Shown: positions 17,338-26,633 of the stretch, one piece after another
How positions within the stretch are numbered: the first letter of the stretch is position 1
Layout of the letters: the number at the start of each line of letters is the position of its first letter
DNA from: Granulosicoccus antarcticus IMCC3135
GTDB taxonomy: Bacteria; Pseudomonadota; Gammaproteobacteria; Granulosicoccales; Granulosicoccaceae
Assembly (NCBI RefSeq): GCF_002215215.1
Contig: NZ_CP018632.1
Coordinates: forward strand, 2,724,501 to 2,788,500
Direction of reading: 5' to 3'
Length of the DNA stretch: 64,000 bases
Made by a program: the position numbers and the translations under genes
Notes under the pieces: model-generated
Database searches by the model: none
Seen by the model: the letters and a program-made list of their open reading frames with translations, nothing else
What the model was told of the DNA's origin: nothing

Positions 17338-19380
17338 TCAGGCATTGCGCAGTGAGGTTTTTGCTGGTGCTGCCTGATCGGCGGTAGTTCGGATCATGCC
17401 CGGCTCGTCAATGGTGGTGACACCCGCAGCCTTCAGTTCTCTGGATCGATCGATGGTAGTGGTCAACAGGATGACCGGGGCCAAGCCTGTCAGCACAATC
17501 AGAAGGGCTCCGAGTGAAGCTTCTCCAATCAGTTCGTCCGAGGCAAATTGATAGACGTGGGTGGCCAGCGTATCGAAGTTGAATGGACGTAGTACCAGAG
17601 TTGCGGGCAGCTCCTTCATGCAGTCGACAAACACCACCAGGGCCGCTGTCAAGACGCCGCTTTTCATCAATGGCAGATGAATGCGTGTCAGGATACTTCC
17701 CGAGGAGTGACCCAGAGAACGTGCTGCATCGTCCATATGCGGGCTTATCTTTTTCATGCTGGCATCGACCGAGCCGTAGGCGACGGCCAGAAATCGTACG
17801 GTATAGGCAAAGACCAGGGCAAACACGGTACCGCTGAGAAGCAGGCCGGTGGAGAAGCCAAACTGGCTACGCATGAAGGCGTCCAGGGTATTGTCAAAAG
17901 TGGCAAAGGGGATGATCACCCCGATAGCCAGTACCGCTCCGGGTACGGCATAGCCCAGGCTGGATACATTTACGCTGGTACGCAGCAGGCGGGTCGGGTG
18001 CAGTCGCTGGCTATAGCTGAGCACGATGCCAATGCTCACCGCAGCGATCGCGGCAGTTCCCGACAGCAACACAGAGTTCAAGGCAATCTGTCGAAAGTCG
18101 GCTGTCCAGGATTCATCAAAATAGATGATGGCGTAGTCGACCAGCACCCAGGCAGGAATCAGGAAGCCGAATAGTATGGGGAGCAGGCAGGCGCAGAATG
18201 CGAAAAAGGCCTGTGTACCACGTAGCTGATGTCGGGTCAGTTTTCGAAAACGAGTGGAGGTTGGCTGGTAGTTCTGTTGGTGTCGACGGCTGATTTTTTC
18301 CATGCCAATCAGCATCATCACGAACACCAATAGCAAGGTGGCTATCTGGGCGCCACCACCCAGGTTGTTCATACCTAGCCAGACATCATAAAGGCCGGCA
18401 GTCAGAGTCCTGACGGCAAAGTAGTCAACCGTACCAAAATCATTGAGTGTCTCCATCATCGCCATGGCAAGACCGACAACAATGGCTGGACGAGCCATCG
18501 GCAAGGCAACTCGAAAAAAGAGGCTCTTGGTAGGGCCGCCAAGTACTCGGGCAGCTTCCAGAACCGAGGCCGATTGTTCCAGAAAAGCTGAACGTGCCAG
18601 CAGATAGACATAGGGGTAGAGCACCAATACCAGCATGAGTATGGCGCCGGGTAGTGTTCGAATACGAGGGAACCAGTATTCATTGGCAAGCTTCCAGCCA
18701 AACAAGTCCCGAAGAGTCGACTGAACAGGGCCTGCAAATTCAAGCAAATCGGTATAGATGAATGCAATGACATAGGCCGGAATGGCAAAGGGCAGCAGTA
18801 GCGCCCAGTTGAACCATGTGCGGCCCGGGAATTCATAGTGGGTGACCAGCCAGGCGCTACTGACACCAATCGTCAGCGTGCCAGCGGCAACCCCGAGCAT
18901 CAACATCAGGGTGTTCCAGATATAGCTGCCCAATACGGTGTTGACCAGATGGGGCCAGATATTTTCTTGCGGATTGAACGACAGCCAGATAACCGAGAGT
19001 ATGGGCAGGCAGACGGTCAGGGCGATGAGAAAGGCGATGACAGACCAGCCGCTGATCGAAGGCAGGGCGGAACGTTCACTGACTTCGCGGTGTTGCAGAA
19101 AGGCGGCACGAGAGGTTGGTTTGCCAGTGTGGGCTACTGATCCGGTTGTTTTGAGGGGCTCGGAGCTGGATTTGCGATACCGGATTTTTGGTGCCGTAAA
19201 TTTATTATTGTCCGGATGAACTGCGGTGTTACTGAGTGCAGGAGGCCCTGCCGGGACAAAACGACGGGGTTCCAGTTCCCCGTCGGGCCAGCTGACTACG
19301 GTCGGCGTGGCGGCCGGGTAGGCGGCTGAGGATCCCCAGCGCGCCTTGACCCGACCGGTGACGGGTTTGTTAGCCGTCAT
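17338..19380 (-). CDS. fbpB: Iron(III) ABC transporter permease (FbpB/AfuB type)
   Basis: Inner-membrane permease of a ferric-iron importer, made of two fused transmembrane halves with about 12 helices. The two permease (EAA) loops are visible as LEAARVLGGPTKSLFFRVALPMARPAI and, in the second half, MDDAARSLGHSSGSILTRIHLPLMKSG. At 680 aa it is longer than the usual 540 or so. The first ~110 residues are hydrophilic, proline- and serine-rich and poorly conserved; the start may lie further in, though no later ATG precedes the first helix. The start overlaps the fbpA stop by 11 bases. No ATPase gene follows; the next gene is convergent. Confidence 0.85.
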   Translation of the reverse strand: MTANKPVTGRVKARWGSSAAYPAATPTVVSWPDGELEPRRFVPAGPPALSNTAVHPDNNKFTAPKIRYRKSSSEPLKTTGSVAHTGKPTSRAAFLQHREVSERSALPSISGWSVIAFLIALTVCLPILSVIWLSFNPQENIWPHLVNTVLGSYIWNTLMLMLGVAAGTLTIGVSSAWLVTHYEFPGRTWFNWALLLPFAIPAYVIAFIYTDLLEFAGPVQSTLRDLFGWKLANEYWFPRIRTLPGAILMLVLVLYPYVYLLARSAFLEQSASVLEAARVLGGPTKSLFFRVALPMARPAIVVGLAMAMMETLNDFGTVDYFAVRTLTAGLYDVWLGMNNLGGGAQIATLLLVFVMMLIGMEKISRRHQQNYQPTSTRFRKLTRHQLRGTQAFFAFCACLLPILFGFLIPAWVLVDYAIIYFDESWTADFRQIALNSVLLSGTAAIAAVSIGIVLSYSQRLHPTRLLRTSVNVSSLGYAVPGAVLAIGVIIPFATFDNTLDAFMRSQFGFSTGLLLSGTVFALVFAYTVRFLAVAYGSVDASMKKISPHMDDAARSLGHSSGSILTRIHLPLMKSGVLTAALVVFVDCMKELPATLVLRPFNFDTLATHVYQFASDELIGEASLGALLIVLTGLAPVILLTTTIDRSRELKAAGVTTIDEPGMIRTTADQAAPAKTSLRNA

Positions 19381-20395
19381 AATCCACTTCGTCTGCCAGG
19401 CGGTAGGCCAGGGCGCGATTCTTGACGATGGCGTTCAGTGAAAGTTCATCGTGTTTGAATTCACCCCAGCTTGCGATCAGATCCGAAGGTTTTACAGCCG
19501 GGTTGATCGGGTACTCCTGGTTCAGATTGGCGTACATGGATTGGGCCACATCTTCTGACAGGAACTCGATCAGCTTGACCGCATTTTCCCGGTTGGGTGA
19601 TGCCTTGGTCAGTATCACTCCACTGATATTCATGTGAGTGCCTTTGCCGTTCTGGTCAGGAAAAATGATGTTGACGGTTTCAGCGGCGGCTTTCTCTTTT
19701 GGATCGCTCAGCATTCCACCCATGTAGTAGGAATTGACGATGGCCACATCGCAGGCACCTTCTGCTATTGCGTTCACTTGTGTGCGGTCGCCGCCCTGCG
19801 GCTTGCTGGCCAGGTTGTCCTTGACACCAGCCAGCCAGTTGCGGGCGGAGCTCTTGCCATCATGAGCAATCATGGAGGCGACCAGTTCCACCATATAGGG
19901 GTGCTTGCCACTACGTGTACAGATACGTCCCTTGAGCTCAGGTTTTGTCAGATCAGCGTAGGTTTCGACAAGGCCGGGTTCCACTCGATCCTTGGAGGTA
20001 ATAATGATACGAGCACGAGAGGTGAGACCGAACCATTTGTTGCCCTTGTCCCGGAAGTTTTCTGGAATATTGGCTTCGATGACATCACTGTCGAGGCGTT
20101 GCGCGATGTCTGACTCGACGGCGGCACCCAGGCTGCCGACGTTGGCAACCAGCATGAGATCAGCGGGGCTATTAATGCCTTCGTTCATCAATCGTTCGAT
20201 CAATCCCTCTTTGGCGAAAACAGTGTTGACCTTGATGCCCGTTTCGCGGGTGAACTCATCAAAAACCGGTTCTGTCAGAAAAGGCTGACGATGGGAGTAG
20301 ACGTTGACTTCCTCGGCGGCCGTAGCGGCCGTTGGCGCAAAGATGGCCATGACGAGGCTAGTTGTCGCCAACAGTCTGAAGACGGGTAATTTCAT
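19370..20395 (-). CDS. fbpA: Iron(III) ABC transporter, periplasmic binding protein
   Basis: Periplasmic ferric-iron-binding protein, 341 aa. Residues 1-27 form a signal peptide ending TAATAAEEVNVYSHRQP. The mature start VNVYSHRQPFLTEPVFDEF is typical of the FbpA/FutA/AfuA family, and two adjacent tyrosines appear in AIVNSYYMGGML, matching the iron-ligand YY motif of the family. It precedes the permease gene, which it overlaps by 11 bases. A Fur-like palindrome lies 34 bases upstream of the start. The missing ATPase must be supplied from elsewhere. Confidence 0.9.
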   Translation of the reverse strand: MKLPVFRLLATTSLVMAIFAPTAATAAEEVNVYSHRQPFLTEPVFDEFTRETGIKVNTVFAKEGLIERLMNEGINSPADLMLVANVGSLGAAVESDIAQRLDSDVIEANIPENFRDKGNKWFGLTSRARIIITSKDRVEPGLVETYADLTKPELKGRICTRSGKHPYMVELVASMIAHDGKSSARNWLAGVKDNLASKPQGGDRTQVNAIAEGACDVAIVNSYYMGGMLSDPKEKAAAETVNIIFPDQNGKGTHMNISGVILTKASPNRENAVKLIEFLSEDVAQSMYANLNQEYPINPAVKPSDLIASWGEFKHDELSLNAIVKNRALAYRLADEVDYDG

Positions 20396-20428
20396 GGGTA
20401 CATACCGTTCTGTAGAAAATAGTACGGA

Positions 20429-20455
20429 TGATAATACGAATCATTCTTATTATCA
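20429..20455. promoter_or_regulatory. Fur-box-like 27-bp palindrome upstream of fbpA
   Basis: The outer arms are TGATAAT and ATTATCA and the core is GAATCATTC. Apart from the central base only two symmetric positions are mismatched. GATAAT/ATTATC repeats are the hallmark of Fur operators, and the downstream gene is an iron importer. The surrounding sequence to 20557 is strongly AT-rich, as expected for a promoter. Confidence 0.7.
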
Positions 20456-20557
20456 ATGTAATTATTAACAGAATTGTACCCTATGAAGTGGATCGAGTTC
20501 AGATGTTGCAGATCGGCAGGTGCCTGGAGCGAGCACCTGCCTTGATTTATTTGCGCA

Positions 20558-21415
20558 TCAAGCCGTGGTTTGCTCAAGGGGTGCGGTCTTGCGAAGCAGG
20601 CCTCGCTGCGGGCCGAACAAGAACACTAGAACGAACACAAGGCTCAATAGCACCACGATGGTGGGGGCCGGAGCACTGTCGATGTGGTAGCTGAGTGTGA
20701 CGCCAACAATGGTGGTGCTTGCCGCAACCACAATTGACCACCAGATCATGTTCTCGAAACGCCGGGTGAGCTGATAGCTGATGGCGCCTGGGGCTATCAG
20801 CACCGATATGACCAGAATGATGCCGACAGCCTTGATGGAGGCGACAATAATCAGTGACAGAATGGACAATAAGCCGTAATGCAGCAGCGTTGTGTTGAGG
20901 CCGACGACGCGGGCATGTTGAGGGTCGAAGGCAAATACCAGCAAGTCTCGGCGTTTGACAATGACGATGATGAAGGCTGGAATCGTCAGCGCCGCTGTGA
21001 GAGCAATATCGCTCCAGGAGACGCCTAAAACGTCACCGAACAGGACCTGATGCAGGTGCAATCCGGTATCGAGCTTGGTGAACAGGGCGATTCCCAGGGC
21101 AAATAGTCCGCTGAAGACGACACCCATGACCGTGTCTTCCTTGAGTCGGCTGTTGTCGGTCAGATAGCCGGTGGAGACCGCACAGAACATACCGGTCACG
21201 AAGGCCCCGATAAGAACCGGAATGTTCAGAATGTAGGCAATGACGATGCCGGGCAGTACCGCATGGGATACGGCATCACCCATTAATGACCACCCCTTGA
21301 GCACCAGCAGGCACGAGAGTACCCCGGCGGATATGGAAACCAGCAAGGCAATGATATAGGCCTGTTGCATGAAGTCCAGGGTGAAGGGTTCGAGCAGTAA
21401 GGTCAGAAAATTCAT
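20558..21415 (-). CDS. mntD: Manganese/metal ABC transporter permease (second, MntD/SitD type)
   Basis: Permease of the ABC-3 metal family, 285 aa, about eight hydrophobic helices. It begins [20 protein letters not shown] and carries the family motifs LKGWSLMGDAVSHAVLPGIV and VLIAPGAISYQL. It overlaps the preceding permease gene by 4 bases and is the last gene of the mntABCD operon. Two distinct permeases suggest a heterodimeric channel as in SitC/SitD. Manganese rather than zinc or iron is inferred from the adjacent mntR. Confidence 0.86.
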   Translation of the reverse strand: MNFLTLLLEPFTLDFMQQAYIIALLVSISAGVLSCLLVLKGWSLMGDAVSHAVLPGIVIAYILNIPVLIGAFVTGMFCAVSTGYLTDNSRLKEDTVMGVVFSGLFALGIALFTKLDTGLHLHQVLFGDVLGVSWSDIALTAALTIPAFIIVIVKRRDLLVFAFDPQHARVVGLNTTLLHYGLLSILSLIIVASIKAVGIILVISVLIAPGAISYQLTRRFENMIWWSIVVAASTTIVGVTLSYHIDSAPAPTIVVLLSLVFVLVFLFGPQRGLLRKTAPLEQTTA

Positions 21416-22296
21416 GGAGCGCTCGTCTGATGTTCTGCATCAAATTCGGCCAGACGCTCAGCCGCACGACGTTTGTTGGCAAGCAGGCCATGCGTGGGAC
21501 CGAACAGAAAAGCGAGTGTGAATATGAAGGTTTGCAGCAACACGATGACGGCTCCGGTCGCGCCATCCAGGAAATAGCTCAGATAGGCGCCGATTGTGCT
21601 GGTCAGGAAGCCGAGCAGGATACTGATCTGGATGAGCCGGCTGAACCGGTCGGTTAGCAGGTAGGCCGTCGCGCCAGGCGTGACCACCATGGCAATGACC
21701 AGAAATGCGCCAACGGTTTGCAGGGCGGCGACGGTGGAGGCGCTCAACAAGGTGAAGAACAGTATCTTGAGCCTGCCAGTGCGTATGCCAATGGAGTGTG
21801 CGTGGATTTCATCGAAAAATACAACCATGAAATCCTTCCAGAAAACAATGAGACAGCCCAGTGTGATCACGCCGATGATGGCTAGCTGCAAGGCATCAAA
21901 GGGGGTGACTGCGAGTATGTTGCCAAACACGATGGTGTCGATTTTGACTGCGGATGGTGACAGCGAAGCCATGAACAGGCCGAGGCCGAAAAAGCCTGTG
22001 AAGATAAGGCCGATAACGGAATCGTTGCGCAAGTTCGAGCGTTGTGAAATGAACAGCATTGCGGCCGCTGCCAGTCCACCGGAAATAAAGGCACCGACAG
22101 AATAGGGTAGACCCAGCATGTAAGCGCCGGCGACGCCGGGAACAACTGAATGTGACAAGGCGTCTCCGATCAGAGACCAGCCTTTGAGCATCAGATAGGA
22201 GCTCAGAAAAGCACAGATGACACCAACCAGAGCACTGCACCAGATGGCATTGACCATATAGCTGTAGCCAAAGGGTTCAAGAAGAATGTCAAACAC
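21412..22296 (-). CDS. mntC: Manganese/metal ABC transporter permease (first, MntC/SitC type)
   Basis: ABC-3 family permease, 294 aa from a GTG at 22296. I chose this start because AGGAG lies about 10 bases before it and the product then begins at the conserved [18 protein letters not shown]. An upstream ATG would add 22 unconserved residues encoded inside mntB. Family motifs are [20 protein letters not shown] and [13 protein letters not shown]. The start overlaps the mntB stop by 8 bases and the end overlaps mntD by 4. It pairs with MntD to form the membrane channel. Confidence 0.84.
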   Translation of the reverse strand: MFDILLEPFGYSYMVNAIWCSALVGVICAFLSSYLMLKGWSLIGDALSHSVVPGVAGAYMLGLPYSVGAFISGGLAAAAMLFISQRSNLRNDSVIGLIFTGFFGLGLFMASLSPSAVKIDTIVFGNILAVTPFDALQLAIIGVITLGCLIVFWKDFMVVFFDEIHAHSIGIRTGRLKILFFTLLSASTVAALQTVGAFLVIAMVVTPGATAYLLTDRFSRLIQISILLGFLTSTIGAYLSYFLDGATGAVIVLLQTFIFTLAFLFGPTHGLLANKRRAAERLAEFDAEHQTSAP

Positions 22297-23251
22297 GTTT
22301 GGCAGGCTCCTGCGAGTTCTCGATATCGTCATCACCGTAGAGCACAAAAGGCCGTTCATCATCAGTAATGACTGTCACCTGACGCTGATCATCGTCGTCA
22401 TGCAACTCATTGCTGTCCAGTACATGAAAGCGCAGGGTGCCACCAAAGGCTTCTGCCAGGTTTTGTTGTGTAAAAACGGTCTCTGTCGGTCCTGAGTCCA
22501 GCACCTTGCGGTTGACCAGAACCACCTGGTCGCAGAACTGCGGAACGCTACCCAGGTTGTGGGTTGATACGAGCAAGACCCGGCCTTCATCACGCAGGCT
22601 CTTCAGTAAATCGATAATGGCATCTTCGGTGGTGACATCGACGCCCGTGAACGGCTCGTCAAGCAAGATCACCTGGCCTTCCTGTGCCAGTGCCCTGGCC
22701 AGAAATACGCGCTTTTTCTGGCCGCCGGACAGTTCACCGATCTGGCGGTGACGATACTCATTCATGTTGACCCGTTCCAGAGCCTGATCGACCTTTTGTT
22801 TATCGATAGCTGATGCCCGGCGCAGGAAGCCCATATGACCGTAGCGGCCCATCATGACGACATCCTCGACCAGCACCGGAAAATTCCAGTCAACCTCTTC
22901 ATTCTGCGGAACATAGGCGACGATATTTCTGGCCAGAGCCCGTCCGGCGGCCTGTCCGAGAATCGAAACAGTGCCACGCGCGACCGGTACCAGGCCCATG
23001 ATTGCCTTGAACAAGGTGGATTTGCCAGATCCGTTGATGCCTACCAGGGCACAAATGGTCCCGGTGGGGATCGAAAAAGTGGCGTCGGACAAGGCCACAT
23101 TGCCATTGCGGTAAACGACACTGAGACCCTCGGCCTTGATGCCGCTACCCAGCGGTTCTTCGCTTTGACGAGCCCGCAGAGCTTTGCGCTCGATTTTCAG
23201 AGCGGCTTTCGGATCAGCATCGGTGGCGGTCTGTTGTAAAGCACTACTCAC
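22289..23251 (-). CDS. mntB: Manganese/metal ABC transporter ATP-binding protein
   Basis: ATPase subunit of the metal importer, 320 aa. Motifs are Walker [16 protein letters not shown]-loop [19 protein letters not shown], signature [15 protein letters not shown], Walker [13 protein letters not shown] and H-loop VSTHNLGS. The [11 protein letters not shown] stretch is typical of the SitB/MntB branch. About 40 N-terminal residues and 30 acidic C-terminal residues (LHDDDDQRQ) extend beyond the core. It overlaps mntA by 4 bases. Confidence 0.9.
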   Translation of the reverse strand: MSSALQQTATDADPKAALKIERKALRARQSEEPLGSGIKAEGLSVVYRNGNVALSDATFSIPTGTICALVGINGSGKSTLFKAIMGLVPVARGTVSILGQAAGRALARNIVAYVPQNEEVDWNFPVLVEDVVMMGRYGHMGFLRRASAIDKQKVDQALERVNMNEYRHRQIGELSGGQKKRVFLARALAQEGQVILLDEPFTGVDVTTEDAIIDLLKSLRDEGRVLLVSTHNLGSVPQFCDQVVLVNRKVLDSGPTETVFTQQNLAEAFGGTLRFHVLDSNELHDDDDQRQVTVITDDERPFVLYGDDDIENSQEPAKRV

Positions 23252-24159
23252 TTTTGTAACTCCATGCCTTGTTCAATACCTTTGACAATCGTGTCTATCG
23301 TGACAGTGATCAGGTCGAGATAGGTGGGAACGGGTCCATCAGCTTTGCTTAGCGAGTCAACGTACAGGACTCCACCATAATGCTTTCCGGTCTCACGAGC
23401 CACTTGTTGAGCAGGTTTGGGAGAGACGGTGCTTTCGCTGAAAATGACCGGTACGTTGTCGGAACGCATCTTGTCGATGACCTGGCGAACCTGTTGTGGA
23501 GTTCCCTGGGAGTCTGCATTGATAGGCCAGAGAAACAGCTCTTTGAGACCGAAGTCACGGGCAAGGTAGCTGAACGCGCCTTCACTGCTGGCAAGCCAGC
23601 GTTGGTCTTCGGGCAGGGCGTTGATGGCTTCTCTGAGAGGTTCTGTCAGTGCTTTTATCTTGATTTTGTAGGCGGCAGCGTTAGCAGCGTAAGTCGTCGC
23701 GTTGTCGGGGTCATTGACAGACAGGGCTTTTTCGATGTTGTCGACATAAATCAGTGCCACTGATGGGCTCATCCAGGCGTGTGGGTTGGGCTTGCCATCG
23801 TAGGGGCCATCATTGATGCTCATGGGATCTACCCCATCGCTGAGTACGGCGCTGGGAACGCCTTGCAGGCGTATCAGAAATTTTTCGAACCACAGTTCCA
23901 GATTCAGTCCATTCCAGAGAATGAGGTCGGCCTGGCGGGTACGACCGATATCCTTGGGTGTCGGCTGGTAATTGTGGATTTCAGCTCCCGGCTTGGTGAC
24001 CGATACCACCTCAGCAGCATCGCCGGCAACGTTTTGTGTCATATCGGCCAGAATTGTAAAGGTGGTAACGACTTTTAGTTTTTCTGCACTCCAAGCGGTC
24101 GAGCTTGCCAGCAGCATGAGTACCAGTGAAAACGAGGTGACTCTTTTGAGATTCATCAT
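23248..24159 (-). CDS. mntA: Manganese/metal ABC transporter, periplasmic binding protein
   Basis: Cluster A-I metal-binding protein (SitA/MntA/PsaA type), 303 aa, with a signal peptide ending [12 protein letters not shown]. Four metal ligands line up with those of PsaA: His62 ([10 protein letters not shown]), His127 (PNPHAWMSP), Glu193 ([10 protein letters not shown]) and Asp268 (LYVDSLS). There is no His-rich loop of the kind found in ZnuA, and the His/His/Glu/Asp set favours Mn or Fe over Zn. First gene of the operon; a palindrome and mntR lie upstream on the other strand. Confidence 0.9.
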   Translation of the reverse strand: MMNLKRVTSFSLVLMLLASSTAWSAEKLKVVTTFTILADMTQNVAGDAAEVVSVTKPGAEIHNYQPTPKDIGRTRQADLILWNGLNLELWFEKFLIRLQGVPSAVLSDGVDPMSINDGPYDGKPNPHAWMSPSVALIYVDNIEKALSVNDPDNATTYAANAAAYKIKIKALTEPLREAINALPEDQRWLASSEGAFSYLARDFGLKELFLWPINADSQGTPQQVRQVIDKMRSDNVPVIFSESTVSPKPAQQVARETGKHYGGVLYVDSLSKADGPVPTYLDLITVTIDTIVKGIEQGMELQK

Positions 24160-24285
24160 AAGGATTACAAGTTTAGCCTAGGCTTAGTTTATACCTATCG
24201 AATAATAAATCAAGTTCGTGGCATAATCTACCCAGGTCATGGCGAATGTCGCTGGCCTGTCCCTCCGGTTCCTTACGATCGAGTC
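24160..24285. promoter_or_regulatory. mntA-mntR divergent promoter region with candidate MntR palindrome
   Basis: The palindrome AGCCTAGGCT (24175-24184) lies inside the longer near-symmetric GTTTAGCCTAGGCTTAGTTT (24171-24190), 12-31 bases upstream of the mntA start. Given mntR next door, this is the best candidate operator. The region toward mntR holds AT-rich sequence (TTATACCTATCGAATAATAAATC) but no clear promoter consensus. Confidence 0.55.
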
Positions 24286-24771
24286 ATGAGTACAGAATCT
24301 TCAAATCGCTTTCCTGAACGACCGCTTCAGGAGCCTGATGCTCAGGCCGAGGTCTTTGCCGTGGTGCGCCAGGCCCATCAGATGGAATCCACTGAAGATT
24401 ACGTGGAGCTCATCGACGACCTGATCCGTTCACAGGGTGAGGCCCGTCTGGTGGAAGTGGCGGAGCGCTTGGGTATATCCCAACCTAGTGCCAGCAAGAC
24501 TCTGGCGCGCTTGCAGCGCGAAGGTTTTGTTACCAGCGAACCCTATCGATCTATTTTCCTGACTGAAAAGGGTAAGGCGCTGGCCGATAGCAGTCGCGAG
24601 CGCCATGATCTGGTCTACCAGTTTCTGTTGAGCATCGGTGTCTCAGAGGCGACGGCGAAAATCGATTCGGAAGGGGTTGAACATCATGTTTCGGAAGAAA
24701 CGCTGGAAGCCTTCAGACGTATCATTCAGGAACGCCAGAATAACGAACCCGGCAACTCAAACCAGGCCTGA
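24286..24771 (+). CDS. mntR: Manganese-responsive transcriptional regulator MntR (DtxR family)
   Basis: DtxR-family repressor of 161 aa, close in length to E. coli MntR (155 aa). It contains [20 protein letters not shown] and the winged-helix segment [19 protein letters not shown]. The dimerization/metal domain follows, with [18 protein letters not shown] and [17 protein letters not shown], both shared with MntR of enterobacteria. No SH3-like third domain is present, as in MntR. It is divergent from mntABCD, which it presumably represses under Mn2+. Oddly, its stop lies only 2 bases before the pyrC start. Confidence 0.92.
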   Translation: MSTESSNRFPERPLQEPDAQAEVFAVVRQAHQMESTEDYVELIDDLIRSQGEARLVEVAERLGISQPSASKTLARLQREGFVTSEPYRSIFLTEKGKALADSSRERHDLVYQFLLSIGVSEATAKIDSEGVEHHVSEETLEAFRRIIQERQNNEPGNSNQA

Positions 24772-24773
24772 CC

Positions 24774-25817
24774 ATGCAGATCACATTGACACAACCAGAC
24801 GACTGGCATTTACACCTGCGCGATGATGACATGCTGTCAGCGGTAATCGGCAGTACTGCACAACACTTTGGTCGGGCTCTGGTCATGCCGAATCTGGTGC
24901 CGCCGGTGATCACCGGTCACGATGCGCGGCAATACAGGACGCGCATAGAGCAGGCGCTGCAGGAGCGTGCTCCAGGATCGAGTTTCAATCCCTTGATGAC
25001 GTTATACCTGACTGATACTACCGATGCAGCCGACGTGGTTCAGGCGGCTGCAGATGGAACCATTCTGGCCGTCAAGCTCTACCCGGCAGGGGCCACAACC
25101 AACTCGGCCTCCGGGGTGACAGACTTGCAAAAAGTCATGCCGGTACTGGAGGCCATGGCAGCCAACAATATTGTGTTATGCGTTCACGGTGAAGTGACCC
25201 ATGCTGATGTGGATATCTTTGACAGAGAGGCTCGGTTTATCGAAACCGTTCTGGAGCCCTTGCGCAAGTCGCTACCCGAATTACGCATCGTGATGGAACA
25301 CGTGACAACCCGCGATGGCGTGGATTATGTTTCTGCCAACCCGAAGAACCTTGCTGCGACGCTGACAACACACCACCTCATGATCAATCGCAACCACTTG
25401 CTGGTTGGTGGTATTCGTCCTCATTATTATTGTTTGCCGATTGCCAAACGCGAAGAACACCGATTGGCTTTGGTCAAGGCGGCAACCAGTGGCGATGCTC
25501 GCTTTTTTCTCGGCACCGACAGTGCGCCGCACACGCGCTCCTCCAAGGAAAGTGACTGCGGTTGTGCAGGGGTTTTCAATGCGGCCAATACCATGGTCTG
25601 CCTCGCCTCGGTGTTCGAAGAAGCCGGCGCGCTCGACAAGCTTGAGGCCTTTGCCTCATTGAATGGGCCTCAGTGGTATGGCTTGCAACCCAACAGTGCA
25701 ACCATGACACTAGGCAAGACAGAATCTGCCATGCCAGTTCCCGCACCGGTTGCGATAGGTGATGAATGGGTCATGCCTTTTGATCCGGCGCGTCCCATTT
25801 ACTGGCAAGTGCTTTAG
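24774..25817 (+). CDS. pyrC: Dihydroorotase (class II)
   Basis: Cytoplasmic zinc enzyme that closes carbamoyl-aspartate to dihydroorotate in pyrimidine synthesis. It is 347 aa, the E. coli-type length. Metal-site residues are His12 and His14 in [11 protein letters not shown], Lys101 in [13 protein letters not shown] (the lysine that is carbamylated), His in LCVHGEVTH, and Asp in LGTDSAPH. The ATG lies 2 bases after the mntR stop, so translation may be coupled to mntR. It is followed by pyrE after 87 bases. Confidence 0.96.
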   Translation: MQITLTQPDDWHLHLRDDDMLSAVIGSTAQHFGRALVMPNLVPPVITGHDARQYRTRIEQALQERAPGSSFNPLMTLYLTDTTDAADVVQAAADGTILAVKLYPAGATTNSASGVTDLQKVMPVLEAMAANNIVLCVHGEVTHADVDIFDREARFIETVLEPLRKSLPELRIVMEHVTTRDGVDYVSANPKNLAATLTTHHLMINRNHLLVGGIRPHYYCLPIAKREEHRLALVKAATSGDARFFLGTDSAPHTRSSKESDCGCAGVFNAANTMVCLASVFEEAGALDKLEAFASLNGPQWYGLQPNSATMTLGKTESAMPVPAPVAIGDEWVMPFDPARPIYWQVL

Positions 25818-25904
25818 CTCTCCATCCAGCCCGAGTCTGGCTTGGCCAGGTTCGTTTCGCCGGGGTGTCCCGGGTCCACTTCAAGGTAAAAACCGTAGCG
25901 ACTC

Positions 25905-26600
25905 ATGTTTAATACCTCATACGCTTCACGTGAAGAAATGGCAGCCATCACGGCGCGCATGCTGCTTGAAATCAAGGCGGTGCATTTCCGTAGCGACGAG
26001 CCTTATATCTTCACCTCAGGGCTGGCCAGTCCAGTTTATATAGATTGCCGCAAACTGATTTCCTACCCCAGAATCCGCGCAACGCTCATGGATTTTGCGG
26101 TTTCCACTCTGGTCCGCGACGTGGGCTATGAAGCCTTCGATGCCGTTGCCGGTGGTGAGACAGCGGGTATCCCGTTTGCCGCATGGATCGCTGAACGCAT
26201 GCAGCTTCCGATGCAGTACGTGCGCAAAAAGCCCAAGGGTTTTGGACGTGATGCACGCATTGAGGGGGATATCCGCGATGGTCAACGAATTCTGCTCGTG
26301 GAAGATCTGACCACCGATGGCGGTTCCAAGCTCAGCTTTGCTGAAGCTATCCGCGAAGCGGGTGCGCAGGTGGACCATACTCTGGTGGTTTTCTACTACG
26401 ATATCTTCAAGCAGACACCTCAAAATCTGGACAAGGCCGGTTTACAGCTTCATTATCTGGCTACCTGGTGGGATGTTCTGGCAGCCTCCAGGCTGGCTGG
26501 GCATTTCAGTGACGAGACACATGATGCTGTCGAGTCTTTCCTGAATGATCCGGTGGCCTGGTCCGCAGCCAACGGTGGTAACTACCAGCCCAAAAGCTGA
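25905..26600 (+). CDS. pyrE: Orotate phosphoribosyltransferase
   Basis: Converts orotate and PRPP to OMP, the step after dihydroorotate oxidation. It is 231 aa, with the PRPP-binding signature [14 protein letters not shown] and the family stretch [12 protein letters not shown]. It contains [14 protein letters not shown] and [17 protein letters not shown], which recall alphaproteobacterial PyrE rather than the E. coli type (from memory). The gene follows pyrC by 87 bases in the same direction, in which I see no terminator. The two make a short pyrimidine operon. Confidence 0.94.
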   Translation: MFNTSYASREEMAAITARMLLEIKAVHFRSDEPYIFTSGLASPVYIDCRKLISYPRIRATLMDFAVSTLVRDVGYEAFDAVAGGETAGIPFAAWIAERMQLPMQYVRKKPKGFGRDARIEGDIRDGQRILLVEDLTTDGGSKLSFAEAIREAGAQVDHTLVVFYYDIFKQTPQNLDKAGLQLHYLATWWDVLAASRLAGHFSDETHDAVESFLNDPVAWSAANGGNYQPKS

Positions 26601-26633
26601 CCTTTACGTTCATCTTCACCCAGGCTCATTGCT

